From Marsupella aquatica (Eukaryota; Marchantiophyta): a stretch of DNA of 64,000 nucleotides. The DNA lies in the NCBI GenBank assembly GCA_973895155.1, contig OZ316893.1, forward strand, positions 744,001 through 808,000, written 5' to 3'. The notes below the pieces were generated by a model. The model saw only the letters and a list, made by a program, of their open reading frames with translations, did not search any database and was not told where the DNA came from. The position numbers and the translations under genes are program-made. The stretch's first letter is position 1. Every line of letters begins with the position of its first letter. This document shows, one piece after another, positions 1 to 13,354 of the stretch.

Positions 1-3000
1 TAACGACCACCGTCAGGAAATAAAAATACAAAAAGCGATATCTACCTCTCTTGCCAAACTGGTTTGCGTCCTGTCTCCACATCAATGGCAGAAGGACGCA
101 CTGAGATAAAGTGCCCAGTCAGTAAAAAAGAGACACCAATTGCAGGAGTCCTCGAAGCGAGCTCAAAACATGAATTCTCCTCTATTCTCTCCAATCTGAT
201 TAACATCAGATCACATGAGAGGTTTACCCGTTATCATTACACATCTACTATAGCCCAAAGGGAAATACTGTCTCAATGCCAGCACAATACAAGTATGGCA
301 GGTCAGTGTGGAGAGGGGAGCAAGAGCACGTTAATTCATGGCAGTAAGCTCAAGGGATCACAATAGGCTCGACAGACTGTACTTTGCTTACCGCGTCATT
401 GTGTGAGCATTTGATGGATACTTTAAACGTGGAAATTAGTTTTGGGAAAGGATGGGTACTAGTTCGTTGATTTGGGAATGTCTTACTTACAGAAATCTTA
501 ACCTACTCCTCTTACGGTATTGTGAGAAGGGGAGCAAGAAAGTAATGATCTGTCTTGAGAATTGGGGCAATAAATTAATGATATGCCTACTGTAGATAAT
601 GGCTATCTAAGAGGTGAGATGGTGAAAGAGGGTGTCTCATGCTTCCAATGAGTGGTTGACCTTGCCACCCGACGCCCTCACCAATCCCAGCACTCACGTC
701 TAAGTGCCTCTGGTACCTGAATGCCCCCACGGAATATCTCGAGTAAGCAACCTAGTGCCCCTTGCACTGCCATCGGCCCTTCCCATACAAAGCTGCACTT
801 GCTCTCCAACACGATCGTTACTCAACCGTCCTCACGTTTGCACGAGCAACCAATGGCTCCGGTAAGTAATCCTTTAGGATCTAGATCTCCCAAGTTTAGT
901 ATCCTAACTCAAGTTCAACAGACATTGGTAAGTAGGTCAGTGATAGGTCCTCCCGATGTCATAAGCCGGAACCAGAATCGACACCCACTGTTCGTCCAGA
1001 ACAACTCTTTTCTTGGGTGCAGCCCGGGTTTCCCCTCGTACTTATTTATCACCAACTGATTGCCCTGCCCCCAGGACATGCTCATGGCCCAAGTAGCGTA
1101 ACTTGTCCTAAAGCTTGTCCCAACACGTCGGGACCAGAATGGCCCCGACTATAACAACCAACTCTCATTTCTCACCCCACTAATGGTCTAGGGGCGAATT
1201 AAGTGCCCTTGGAACTCAACCTCCATGACTACTTGGCCTTGCCTCCCAACACAAGCTCCGTTGAGAGATTGAACGTGGCTTGGCTGCTATTTTGATATGA
1301 TTTGGCAAGCGGGCGAGATAGCCCCCGCAAGCCCCGAGAACCTATGGAAACCCTAGACCCAGCTAAGCTTAGGAAGATGTAGCCCCCCTTGAGAGATTTT
1401 CAATGCATCCAAGACGTCTCCCAACAGACTTCCCAACGGACAGTTATCGTCGATTTGGTTTAACGTTTTCCCTAAGTGTCGCGACCGCCGCGGCTCACGA
1501 CTTCGGCTCGCCCCCCAGCGAGACACCACTCCCCTCATATATGCTTTGGAGACCTGCCACCCTAAATTTTGGCCTCTCACCTGGACCCCAACCCGCATGT
1601 CTGGGCGCGCTACCAATTGGCAATGCCTATAAATTTATAGTTAGGCGTTCGCAAGCGGAGTGCCTTAGCCCATTGTGATTGGCCCGACCTAGTGCTCATG
1701 GCTGGGCCCTGAGATCCCATTGTCGCCTAGGGCCCCCGATCGACCAAACCGGGATCGGGCCATAACTTGCGCCCCAAGCGTCCATTGCCCATGGAGTCAA
1801 CTCCATTGGCCTTGGGCCCAAGAGGAGCTCTCACTCAAGCCCTCAGAACTCAAAGTCCATTCGGGGGTCCGGACGGTCGACCTTGAGCCCGACCCTTTTC
1901 TCCTTGACCCGACCAGCCCTCAGCTAGTCTAAGTTTTTAGTGTGTCACTAGCTTAGCGCGTTGCCTTTGCCAGTGCCACGCCCTGTTGCCCACAAGTCTC
2001 CCCATGCTAAGTCCTCCCCGGATGGCCTATCTGGGTCTGGTCGACCATAAGGGAGCTCGACATCGGAGTCAACGACATCGGAACTAAGTGTTAAGGTAGT
2101 CGAGTTCCGTGATTCAATGGCTATAGCTTTTTCACTAAGTTATGTAATTGACTGGCATGGTTTCCCTAGAGTCAACCAAATTAAATATTGCCATGCCCAA
2201 TCATAGGTCTTGACTCTGGTAAACGGTCTTGACTCTGGTAAACCAAATTAAATATTATATTTATAAGAATGTGAGAATTAGGGTCACACAAAAAGCAGAG
2301 TATCTAGATTGTTACTGGGATGTGCCGAACCATGTCAGTCATAGGTCTTTCCCTAAAGTCGCTTTCACCAGAGTTCAGAAAAGAACAAACTTAGCTATGG
2401 AGGAGTACCAGCTTTGTCCTGGAGGAAAGGAGAAAATAATTTACTTGGTATTTTCTTGGGTTACAATCTTGGCAAATCTTGAGGTTATTAAGGCTTAGTC
2501 TTCATAGGAGTGGTAAGTGTGCCTGTCATCCTCTCCATTTAAGTATAACTCTATTATTAATAGTATCACAATTGTAAACTTACCCTAAACTGCTTTACAC
2601 ATCACAGGTGCCCACTTGAAATTTTGCAGCCAATGTTTTTGTCCATCTACCTTTTCTTATATACTTTACTGCCACCTAGCCAAAACATGTGTTTATGGCC
2701 TATTTTAACAAAAACTAAATTTGATGTTGTGTCTGGAGTTAAACTTACTCTTTATTGACGCATATATTCTTCTAGCCCACTGCCTTGAAAACAAAAACTT
2801 TGCGCTTGGCCTCAAAAGTTTCCTAGTAAAATCACACCTGCCCATTTAAAAACTCCAGGTTGTCCATAGCTATCATTAAATTTTTTTGGCCTCAAATTGT
2901 GGAAACTGGCTCTAGGGGAGAAATTTGAGTGGAATGTGGAAAGATAGGGAGGTCTTGGAGACTTCTCTCCTATGTATGGCCAGCAGTGATTTAATTAATA

Positions 3001-4500
3001 TTTGTGCTAAATCTAATCACAATCACGACATTAAACTTAGAATACAACATTGCGCCACTGTTTACGGTGGTCACCATTCAAATATGCAGGGGCATTTTGG
3101 GTGAAAACAAACTAAACGGGAAAAAGACAAAGGAACAAGACAAAAAAATTGCCATCCTGGATAGAGGCCACGGGAACAACTTTGAGCCTTGACTCTCGGT
3201 CCACTCCTTGGTCAACCCTCCCATGGCCAGACTCCCTCCCTGCCTCCCTTCCTCAGACCGACTCCCTCGCCAGTGCTGCCCCATGTGCCGCACGAACAAC
3301 CCAACCACCTCGCCCTTATGACCCTTCCTCGCCTCTCCGTCCCTTGTAGAGCATTGACAACATTCACAACGGCATGCCCATAACCATCCAACGATCAAGT
3401 AATCGACATAGAGAGATACGTGATTCACCTCCACATGAGACTATGTCCATGAGAACACACAAAAGCTTTGTTGTACTCTAGGCCGACCGACCATACTAAG
3501 CATCCACAACACAAACTCTCCCTATTCTAGTGGCTTAGTAATAATGAACCTGAGTTCCTACTATCCAAACAGACACACTTTAGGTAGTGTGCGAGGTAGT
3601 GTGTGTGGGCTGCATGACTAACCTAGCCTAGTCTCCAACTAGTGTTAGCCCCAACTGCGGTATAGTTATAAGTCTAGACCTAAGAGTTAATCCTAACATC
3701 CCTCGCCCCGACTCTTGGTCAACTCCTCCTTCCAGCGACACTGCCTGCCCCCCTCCACGCCTTGCTCCTTCCTCGACTCCCCCTCCTTGACTCTCTCCTA
3801 CCTCGTGTTGCACCTCCATCCGACCTCGCCCCTGCCTCTCATCAACCCCGGCCCGACTCTGCCTCCGCCCCAACCTTGCCCTGGCCTGATGGCCGCCATC
3901 ACTGATGACAAGGTTGGGGCGGAGCTTTTACTAATGACGTCCCTTTACTTATCTACATTTGTGATGCAACATCTTTTACTAACAATATCCCTTTACTTAT
4001 TGGCCCATTTGACCCCGGAACATTTGTTAGGGTTCAACAACATATTTATACTGAATGACATCATTGGCGCTTCAACATCTTTTGGCTTAATTACATCTTT
4101 GGCGCCATCACATCTTTGCACTTGATTAAATCTTTGACGCCAGGAGATCTTTTTACTTGACAATATCTGTGACATAACAACATTTTTTATTTTACAATGT
4201 ATTTTATAGAACAACATATTAATGCACAAGTATTAAATTAAACTAGTGCATAAATAAACAATATCATTTGGGTGTCCAGGTCGACAGTCGTTATATTTTA
4301 CAATGAATTATGTGTCCCCGGAACCCTAACATGGGCTAGGCTTGAAGTCTCTCATCAAGGAGTGCACCTCCCGCTTTTAGCTTTTCTACCGGACCGTTCG
4401 GTCGAGTGCGTTTCTTGTAGCTCCGTCCTCGTCTCTGTCCTCGACGTGATGTTTTCGAAGCAGCGGAAGACAGGGCTTCGTGTGACCACAACTACGATGT
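1..4500. other. Gene-poor spacer, no recognised gene
   Basis: No open reading frame here resembles a known protein. Roughly 700-2100 is GC-rich and 4000-4260 is AT-rich. Pyrimidine-rich patches around 3180-3340 and 3700-3890 share wording such as a 'gact..tggtcaac' core and recall another patch near 8690-8850, so they may be decayed copies of one dispersed repeat. Short sub-repeats of the type 'acatcttt' fill 3970-4150. Nothing else could be assigned. Confidence 0.5.
2206..2243. repeat. 19-bp perfect tandem duplication
   Basis: The 19-base unit beginning ggtcttgactctgg occurs twice head to tail (2206-2224 and 2225-2243) without mismatch. A 14-base stretch just after it (ccaaattaaatatt) also occurs about 65 bases upstream, so the site has been duplicated more than once. 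Confidence 0.9.
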
Positions 4501-5178
4501 CCATTACGATTGCTCGCGAACTTCAACTCTTCAGATTTGCCAGTGGCGAGCAGAACGCGATCTGAACTGGCATACTCGAAGTCTTGTGTTTTGCTGTTGT
4601 GTGGATGGTGGCTCAGGTAGCTAGCTCGTCTGTGTGCGCGGGCTCTCCATTTGCTCCTGTGCGGAACTAGTACTGTTTCAGTGTTCGGCGGTAGTTTTGA
4701 GTGAAGTTTAAGACGACAAAGAGTGGGGAACCTGGATTGTCTTTTGCCTCTTTGGTATTGGTCGTTTGCGGTCGTCTTGGTCTTTCGTTGTTCTGTTGGA
4801 GGTGCTTGTCGTGCTCGAGATGGATGTAAGGTTCAGAGACGAGAGAATGGAAGGCAAAGTGGTCTAGAAGTTCGTTGGCCGTGTTTTCTGGTTACTGCTT
4901 ATCTTTCTGTTGGTGGTGTTTGACCCAATGTGTGGTGCGATCGATTGTAACGAATTAGGCCTGTTTGGGTATCTTTCTTATGAATGGCTTCCCGATTTGC
5001 CCTAACGTGGTACAGTTTGTTAGCGTTCTGGGTCAATTTCTGGGGTTGTGAAAATCTCCTTTGCGTGTGTAGCCTTGCTACGTTTTCTTTGGCCGTGTTT
5101 CACCCGGAACTCTGTTTGTGGATGCGAACAGGAGGTTGGTTGTTGATAGCGAAAGCAGGGTTTATGGTTGCTTGAAGC

Positions 5179-7916
5179 ATGACGGGTTTTGGAGGGGCTC
5201 CACCCGTCTACAATAACACGGTTTATGTCTGCAATCTCCCCCCCGGAAGTGATGAGGAGCTTTTAGCGGAACATTTTGGGCGGTTAGGTCTACTCAAGGT
5301 GATTACTTTGAGGCAGTGCCATCCTCGCGGTGTAGGACGCATTTGTGTTCTGCTTTGTCCTGTGTGATCGGCATGTCCCCGTTTGGATTCTACTAGCAAC
5401 CGACTTTCGCTATTCCAGGAGGGAGACAGAAGTCATGGTGTATTTCGGAATGCACAGTGTGATGACCTTGATTGGAATAACCTTCTTGTTGTGGAAACTT
5501 ACCTTTGTTTGTTATTGAAGTCCGGTGGTACTCGTTTTGTTTCTGAGCAGAAAGATAAGAGGACTGGTCGGCCTAAGATTTGGATATATCGGGATAAGGT
5601 GACAAATGAACCAAAAGGAGACGCAACAATCTCTTACGAGGATCCACATGCAGCGTCTGCAGCTGTCGATTGGTTCAATAACACCGAGTTTCACGGTTCC
5701 CTCATCAACGTATCTATTGCAGAGTCTAAGAGAGAAAAAGAGCAAGCGGAGGTGGCACCAGTTGTGCAAGAGGAAAATCCAGTCGAAGACCAGGATCAGG
5801 CGCTTGAATTCGGAACGGATGGTGATATGGCGGGGGATGGCCCTGGTGGAGGAAGGGGAAGAGGCCGTGGTGATGCAGGAGCGAAAGCCTGGCAACAGGA
5901 GGGGGATTGGCCGTGTCCAAATCCAAGGTCTGTGATGACTTTGGTGAGCGGCTCTATCATGCTCCTTGTACTCCCGATAACCCTCATCAACGAACAATGG
6001 GTAGAACAGTACCGACCCGCAAATCTGTTAGGATTTCCTCGGGAGATCGGTAGCTGTAGAAAGAGAGGAGTAGACGCATTTGCCCGCTTGTGAGGTCCTT
6101 TCTTGTTTTAGTGGGTGTGAAGGACTCGTCTCGCTGGTTACTGTTCGAGATTGAGTATTAGCATGGGGAATTCACGAGACCACTTTGTCGAGAGAAATTT
6201 CAAAATTTCCCATCAAGAAGTGATAACCCCTTGTTTTGAATTTTTTTTACTGCAGTTGTGCCAACATCAACTTCGCTTTTCGAGGTGTCTGCAATCGTTG
6301 CGGGACCGCTCGTCCTCCTGGAGGTGCAGGTGGCGGTGGAGGGGCAGGGAGTGGTCGCGGGCGAGGCCGGGGGGCACCAGACGCAGCGAGGGGCCGGGGT
6401 CCTGGAGGGCCACCTGGCCTATTCGGCCCCAATGACTGGAATTGTCCAATGTAAGCGGCTAATACTATTGTGGTGGTCATCACGGTTTTTGTTTCCTTGC
6501 CTTGTTGTCATCGGTCCATTTTAAACTGCTTAGGACGCTGTACGTTGCTCAGGCTGCGCTTTTTGCAGTAAGCATTGAATAGAGTGGAAAGCAATTTTCT
6601 TGACAGTTGCGTGTTGTAGGTGTGGAAATATAAATTGGGCAAAGCGCACCAAGTGCAACATTTGCAACACCACCAAACCTGGTCATAATGAAGGCGGTGT
6701 TAGGTGCTATTCCCATTTCTCATACAACTTACTGTCCCACACTTGCCATTTTGGAAGGATTCAGCAATTGAGTGCTGTTCTGTTTTTCCCATTCAACACG
6801 CTTTCGGGGACGTCAACTTCTAGGTTCTACTTGATTAGAAAGACTACGGTAGTTAAAAAGTTGTCGATCTATTTTCTTGGTGAGCAGCACTCGTTCGTTG
6901 AATACGTTCTCCCAATTCGGTTAGTTGCGCCAGGGTTCTACCTCGCTGGTTCGTTGGTCGTACAATGAGTTCCCATGGTGAAAACATGCTAGGTTACATG
7001 ACATTCTGGTGATGCAATGTTGCAACACCCACCTCTGTATCTGCTGCCCAGCTGAACTGTTACTTGCCTAGTCCTGGAATCTTCCGCTGTTTGATGCATT
7101 TCATCTGTGGTTGGTGACGAAAAAATTCGAGTAACACTAGACAACACCTTTATAGTTTCTGTTGTTATGTACTATCGGCTGATGGGATGTTTGCTTTCAG
7201 AGAGGGCCGAGCTGGAGGCTACAAAGAATTTGATGAAGCCGAGATTGAGGAGACTCGTCGCCGTCGAAAGGAATTAGAAGAGGTAGGATGCCATTGGTTA
7301 CCTGTGCTCAGAAGTCGTTTGCTATGCGTGCATCTGGTAGCTAGCATTTGGTGCTTTCGTGATTTCAAAACTCTTGTCATGGAAGCTTCTGACTTGCTCT
7401 TACCTCGTCCAGGACGATGGAGAAATGTATGATGAATTTGGAACCTTGAAGAAGAAGTTTCGTCTCAAGGCAAAGCAAGGAGACGCAGCTGGTCCAACCG
7501 TCATCCCAGGAGTAGGAAAGGCAGCTTGGGATAAAGAAGAGCTTGGCATTGTCGAGCGTTCGGGAAGCAAGGAGAAAAGCAGGGAGAGAAGTGTCAAAGA
7601 AAATGAATGGGAGGAAGACGGCAGTCGGAGCTGGCGTGATCGTAGTGATGTTGATCGAAATGGATATAGATCAGCCCGGGATGAAGACCGTAGCATAAGT
7701 GACTATGATAAGAGTCGAGGACGAGGTGTCAGAGCACGTGAATACCGTGACAGTGACAGAGGTAGAGATCTAGATCGTGATACATACCGGGAGAGAGAAA
7801 GGAGTCGAGATCGAGGTCGTGATAGAGGTCGGGAATATGACAGGGAAAGAGATCGGGAATGGGATCGACCTAGAGAAAGAGAGCGGGTTCGAGAACGAGA
7901 TAGATTCCTGGATTAA
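5179..7916 (+). CDS. TAF15B: TAF15b-like RNA-binding protein (RRM plus two RanBP2 zinc fingers)
   Basis: Six exons join in frame: 5179-5298, 5551-5927, 6256-6450, 6620-6703, 7201-7282 and 7413-7916, giving 453 residues. All introns are GT-AG. Exons 1-2 form one RRM (about residues 13-95) with RNP2 VYVCNL and RNP1-like KGDATISY. Two RanBP2-type zinc fingers follow: one is split over exons 2-3 (WPCPNP then [15 protein letters not shown], about 157-185) and one over exons 3-4 ([20 protein letters not shown], about 226-246). A Gly/Arg-rich linker lies between them. The tail holds the plant-specific [10 protein letters not shown] segment and a long Arg-Asp/Arg-Glu repeat region. This order matches plant FET-family TAF15b, a nuclear RNA-binding, TFIID-associated factor. 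The ATG at 5179 opens directly into the RRM. The zinc-finger frame across each junction is strong support for the model. Confidence 0.93.
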
Positions 7917-10227
7917 TATTGATCTCATCACCTAGCCGCCCCTTCATCTGCAGGTTACAGACTTGACAATATGTTCCGCTTCAGGGTTGAGATCCTGACA
8001 TGCAACTGCAATTGCAGTGTTTCCATGCCTCTTGTTGTAGCAGATGGAAGGATATTTGGATTCTCTTGCTTGTTTAAAGCGACTGTTCTTGGTTCCTTGG
8101 AATTGCAGTCATCGGAACACTGGATCGTGAAATCACACGATCCAAAGAGGATTATCGGAGGATAAACAAATGACCCTTCAAGTTGTGTGTGTGAGTGTCA
8201 GCACCTCGAAACAGTTAATGGATAGTCTGGGGACTAAAAAAAGTGAGTGAAATTTTGCAAGGGGGCCTTGAATCCGACCTGAGGTTTCATTTATTTTGGG
8301 CGTGAGAATACCCTACGATTGCTTATGCGCATTATATTTTTGTTATTAAGAGAGGCAAAGTGCCTACTGCCACCCAGAAGTGCTAGCGAGATCCATGCTG
8401 TGGATGACGGGGGGCTGTATAATTGTCTTGCTCATATGAGAGCTGCCACTTGATTCGGTGTCCCTAAATCTGGCGACTTGACTGGCCTTGGGCCGCGGGT
8501 AAAGCTTCTAGCGAGTTTCACATTTTATCCCATTTTTTGTAGGTAGACTTCCATTATTGCCTCCCCACTTGCTGTCCCTAGTCATGCAATTTCAGCATGC
8601 TCACTCAGACAATTTTAATTGCCTTTCTACAAACCATAATTCGTGCAACTTGTTTTCTATGCTGCTAACAACATGGCCTTCATGAACGTCCAACTTCTGC
8701 CTCTGCTTATCTACTCTCAGCCCTGACATGCTTCCAAGCTCTACTACTTGCTGCCCTGCCCTGGCCCGACTCACCCCCAGCACATCGATCCTACTCCGGC
8801 CTTGCCTTGCCCAAGCCGCCCATGTCGCCCTGCCCACCAGTGCTGTGCTTGAAGCAGTCCTGTTATGAGGCTGCACAGTCCTTCCTTGCCCATGGATTGA
8901 TGTTGTTTCTGTTTCGTCCTGCTTCCTTTGTCACACAAATCCTGCCTTTCCCAGCGACTGCCTTTTAATCAACTTTCCTGTCGGCCCAACTTTTTGGCTC
9001 CCCTCCCCACTTACACAACAATTGGATTTTTCTTTCACCTTTACTTTCCGCCGGTCATTCTTCCTGTTGACCATCTTCTGTACCAAGGACGGGCTAATAT
9101 TGTGCCGTCCCCACTATCCCGACTTTTGGATTTTCTTTGAGAAATCTTTCCACTTCCGATCTTCGCCAACAGCACATCGTGCAATGCACAGGCAACATCA
9201 TAATGAATTTTGCGAATTCTTACATCGCGCATCTTCGTAACGCTTTGAAAGAAATCGTTTCGGCCAGCAATAATAATACTTCATGCAACTCACTCTATAA
9301 TAAACAAATGTATTATTTTGCTGTAACATTTCTTTAGCAGTTTTGATCATGTCTACACATAGGCTCGTTGTTCCTTTGTAAGTTGGCCAGATGGATGGCC
9401 GGGAGGTTTAGACTCATTTTCATTCTTTTCTCACTGTGCAATATAAAGTAAACTGGAGATCCTTTGGTTCCCGAAATCCATTCTATAACCACTGCATACT
9501 GGAAACATTGACACGTCTGGTGCGCGGGCATAACGGAGGTGGGCAATTTAACCTTTGTACCCATCCCTACACCTTGTTCGAGAATTTAAGGAATTCTCTG
9601 ATTTCGTTGGGGGTCATGTATAGTTGGACACTTTTCCCCTCCCTATGTCTCCAGGCCCCCATACCTTAAGCTATACCCAAAAAATATATCCCAGCCCAAG
9701 ACTAACCATCTAGGGCAGGTTAGATGACGATGTAGACGCTTTGTGAACTTTTTCTTGTCTAGGAGTATAAATACAAATTGTGGGAAGAAAACCGAGGCAA
9801 CCCAGAGGGAGAAACTTGATTCACCTTGATGACAACTTTCAAAAGGGCCGTCATAGAACCTAATTAGGAGACAATGCGAAAAGTCAAAGCAAAACGAGTA
9901 AGTGATATGGTGATTTGGTGACGGAGATAAAAGAGTATTACTCGCCATATCTCTCGTCTTCATATGTGTGGAAAGAAATCTTCTCATCTGAAAGTGTACT
10001 AAAGAGATCGATCACTACGGGCAAAGTGATTTATGAACGGAACTGTGAACTCCAATCGAAGAAGTCGGTCTTTGTTGTGGTGTTGACAACAAAAAGTATT
10101 CAATGTAGATTTCAATCAACGCAGCAGAAACTTTTGGACTATCCAAGTCACAACTGGGCAATGAAAGTACTCCATCCATTCAATCTTACCCCCTTGCCTC
10201 AAGGAATCAGCTTTCAATACTATAGAA
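7917..10227. other. Spacer between convergent genes
   Basis: This stretch lies between the 3' ends of the TAF15b-like gene (+) and the HHP-like gene (-), so its edges will be their 3' UTRs. About 8580-8900 is pyrimidine-rich, rich in 'ccctgccc' runs and similar in style to patches near 3.2 and 3.8 kb. No coding region or RNA gene was recognised. Confidence 0.4.
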
Positions 10228-12185
10228 TCAGTGGCAACCCTGAACATCTCGCCAGGTCAAGTAAAGAAGACCGGCTCTATAATGAGTAAAAGCTCCTGCA
10301 ACTACAAGAATATGAAATATCTGGTGACTATGGCCCAAAACGTCGAACTTCCCAGGCTGCCATCGTTCAGGTATTCTGGCAGAATAAATCAATGCACCAA
10401 GTCCATATAAGCTCCCCATTGCAGCCTCGAGGACAAAAGTCTTGATGGCCACGGGCTCTTCCCAATGAAGGAGTAGTTTGTGTACACACGGGATGACTCC
10501 AGATATTCCCATGCCAAAAAACAGTGCAGCTCGTGAGCTTCTGAATTCTGCTGTTTGGAAAAAAGGCAGGAGCGAGACCAAAATGGTTGCTATTCCCATG
10601 GCTGTGATGCTGGTGAGATAGATGTTGCACAGAAGAGGAGTGCACATGAACGAGTAGTATATTGGAGGGTAGAAAGAAGCCGCAATCAAAGAAGCGATGC
10701 CAGCATAGTCCAATCTTATCATGATGGTTTGAACACCCTTAGAGTAGGACCCGAAAAGGTGGCAAGCAGTACTGGCCAGCAAGCAAAACATAGCTCCCAC
10801 TAAGAAAATGAAGAATGGCAACCGAGTGATGGGATTCTTTGGACGTGGTGCCAAGATATCCGCCAGGTCCATTATTGTCTCCTGCAAAGATTTTTCACGT
10901 AAGCACCGATCTTCAGAAAAAAAAAACTAGTTTTGCCACTTCCATCTTTTAGACTGGCAGTCAAGTTGCGAAGTCTAAACTCACAAGCTGCCCAGCCCCA
11001 GACGGTCACCATTGCTAGAATCACTCATTTGCAAACACTGTAGCATGCAAAACAATGTTGACCTTACCATCTCCAGGTGATAACATTCTGAATTACATCA
11101 TGGCTGTCAGTTGGAGACATTAGGGTACTTCCTGTCCAGTGAATAAAATGAATCAAACAGCATTGGTAAGTACCTACCCATCCTGAATGTAATCTATTAG
11201 AGTTTTGCAAACTGTTTTCAGGTACCCTCGGGAGCTGACGAGCAGTGTAGATGGTGATTCCCAGAAATAGGAAGAACCCTAGCAAGTGCCTGCATGTACA
11301 GTATGGAGTAAGTGGATCCCATCGGAATTTCCATGTATTCAAAAAACAAAATTTGCAAAATTGAGCCATTCTGAGCGTCAACGCAATTGATCTCATCTCA
11401 GAATGAATTGAGGGACGAGAATATGCACTACAAGCAGGGCAGCGAACGACTAACGCTCAAGGCATTCCATTTCCAGTGATGGGAACTGGATCGATCTTTC
11501 AAATTAAAATTGACGACATTTAACCGAATGACGCAACCCGGCCCTATCAAAAGGACACAGAACTATCCTATCAAAGGCATAGATACCTGATCAATCAAAA
11601 CGGTTCTAGCCTGATAAGATCAAAACAGAAAGTAATTGAATAGAATCGAGTTGAATAAAACAGAATGACGAAAGAAATAAAAATTAGACAATTCTAGGAC
11701 CGTCTGAGAATATTTAATCTTGGACGGAACCGCTGAGTCCCAATTTAACCAACCCAGCTGCAGGTAATTGCAAGATGGATCATTAGGTGAGCTCATAGGA
11801 GGCGATACAGTGGAACTCGCTAGAGACGAGAGGAGGAAAGAAAAAAACTGACGTACGTCCATATATTGAGAGTCTCGTTGTGAATGCTGAAGATGCTGAG
11901 TAGCGTCTGCTTGAAAGGCAAATTCACGCGGTAGTGTCCCAGAATAAAATTGTTGTCCTTCATAAACTCCGGCGCGGAGTGATAAGTCCCCAGTTGGTAC
12001 CGCTTCTTCAGCTCCTGGCCCAATTCCTTCACCCGGCTTCTTCCCTCGCTGTGACTACTTCTGCCGCTTCCACCTCCACTTCCATTTTCCCAAGAGCCCA
12101 GACTGCTTTCCTTTCTCACCACTCCTCCTCCACCGTAATTCTCCTCTCCAGCCGACTCAATTGGTGCGGCGTTCTCACCCACCAT
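10228..12185 (-). CDS. Heptahelical transmembrane protein, PAQR/adiponectin-receptor family (HHP-like)
   Basis: Three exons on the minus strand, 12185-11857, 11289-11178 and 10881-10228, join in phase to give 364 residues. The soluble, Gly/Ser-rich N-terminus leads into the family core: YHSAPEFMKDN, then SIHNETLNIWTH across the first junction. Seven hydrophobic segments follow. Conserved pieces include FCLLASTACHLFGSYS, RLDYAGI, FYPP.YYSF, LFFGMGISG, IPERWQPGKFD and the C-terminal GHSHQIFHILVVAGAFTHY. The histidines of the last two groups belong to the metal site known in PAQR proteins. Length is close to Arabidopsis HHP1-5 (roughly 330-390 residues), which act in the plasma membrane in sugar, hormone and stress responses. 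The ATG at 12183-12185 is in good context and the first junction is fixed by the NETLN.WTH motif. The exon 2-3 join is tight in phase but falls in a poorly conserved linker, so a small extra exon is possible. Confidence 0.93.
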
Positions 12186-13316
12186 AGCCCCTCCTTCCTT
12201 CTCCCCACCCTGCCTATCTCCTTATTAGGCGATTCGAATCCAGTCGCACAGTAAAAATCACTTTGAGTTGCTATCCGATTGCCACGCGACGAGCAAATAG
12301 TAGCTTCAAATTTCAAGCACCAGAAAGAGGAAAAAAGCAACACCAATTCTAAGGTTCTAGAGAGAGCAAGACAAGCAAATGGAATTCCGATTAACTGTAT
12401 ATTATGAAGAATTTCCAAACCAAAGAAAAGTGGATTCTCACTTTCTGAGATGATAAGGTCTACGCAAGGCAAAACAAATTCCCAATCAGTCGAAAGAGAA
12501 CGTTGATGCCGAGGAAACCAGATTCCACTTACAAGAAAAAGTAACCCAATTTTCAGGTCTTGAAAGGAATTCGGTTTTAGTCAGAAAAGGGGACAGCAAA
12601 AGTGACCCGACCTGCATACAGAGCAGGCTGCAGCTCCTTCCCTCTCGAAGAGGGATGGGACGGGAGCGGATGACAATGTTACCACTAATGCACGTCTATG
12701 GATCCTTGCATGAAACTTGGTAACAGATTTCACGCGGAAGTGGGTCTAGGAAAACAAGATCGGGCTTTCCCTTGTCTTCGTCGTCAATGGGCAAACACTG
12801 TTAATGTCGTATGTACACGACACGAAGCAGTGCACTGTAGTGGGTTACGTTACGTTTTCTCTTTTCAAAGTCGTCAATGGCTCCCCAGTTTGAACAGCAA
12901 CGAATACTTGCTCCTTCAACAAAATTGCCACGGAAGGAAGTGCAGTGGGGGGACACACCACACCACACAGCTTCCTCTACCTGTCAAGCTGTTAGTGGCA
13001 AGGAGACACTCAGCTACTCAGCACAATAAAGCCCAAATTCCGCCAATTGCAATTGTTCGATAGTGACACGTGAGGGATACCATGGAGATTCTTCTACCTG
13101 TAAGCTACTGTAGTGCTTGGTGACACTGAGTCAAACATTTTTGGCAATGGAAAAACAAATTGAAATTCATTCAAAAAGCCAGCACATGACATAGGGGGCC
13201 TGCAAAGGGGGTTGGCACCCGGGTGGACCAAAGGTTATGGAGCCCAAAGGACCGGAGACGCCCGAACCAGGAGAGAAGGAGGGAAGCTAAACAAAAAAAA
13301 AACTAACTACTGCAAA

Positions 13317-13354
13317 GCATTCCCCAAAGAAGCAAGCATTCCCCAAAGAAGCAA
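13317..13354. repeat. 19-bp perfect tandem duplication
   Basis: The unit gcattccccaaagaagcaa is present twice head to tail (13317-13335, 13336-13354) and a third partial start (gcatt) follows. Confidence 0.9.

Noticed and set aside
10555-10803. Plus-strand frames over the HHP gene
   Set aside because: They are shadows of the minus-strand exon, which has full family homology.
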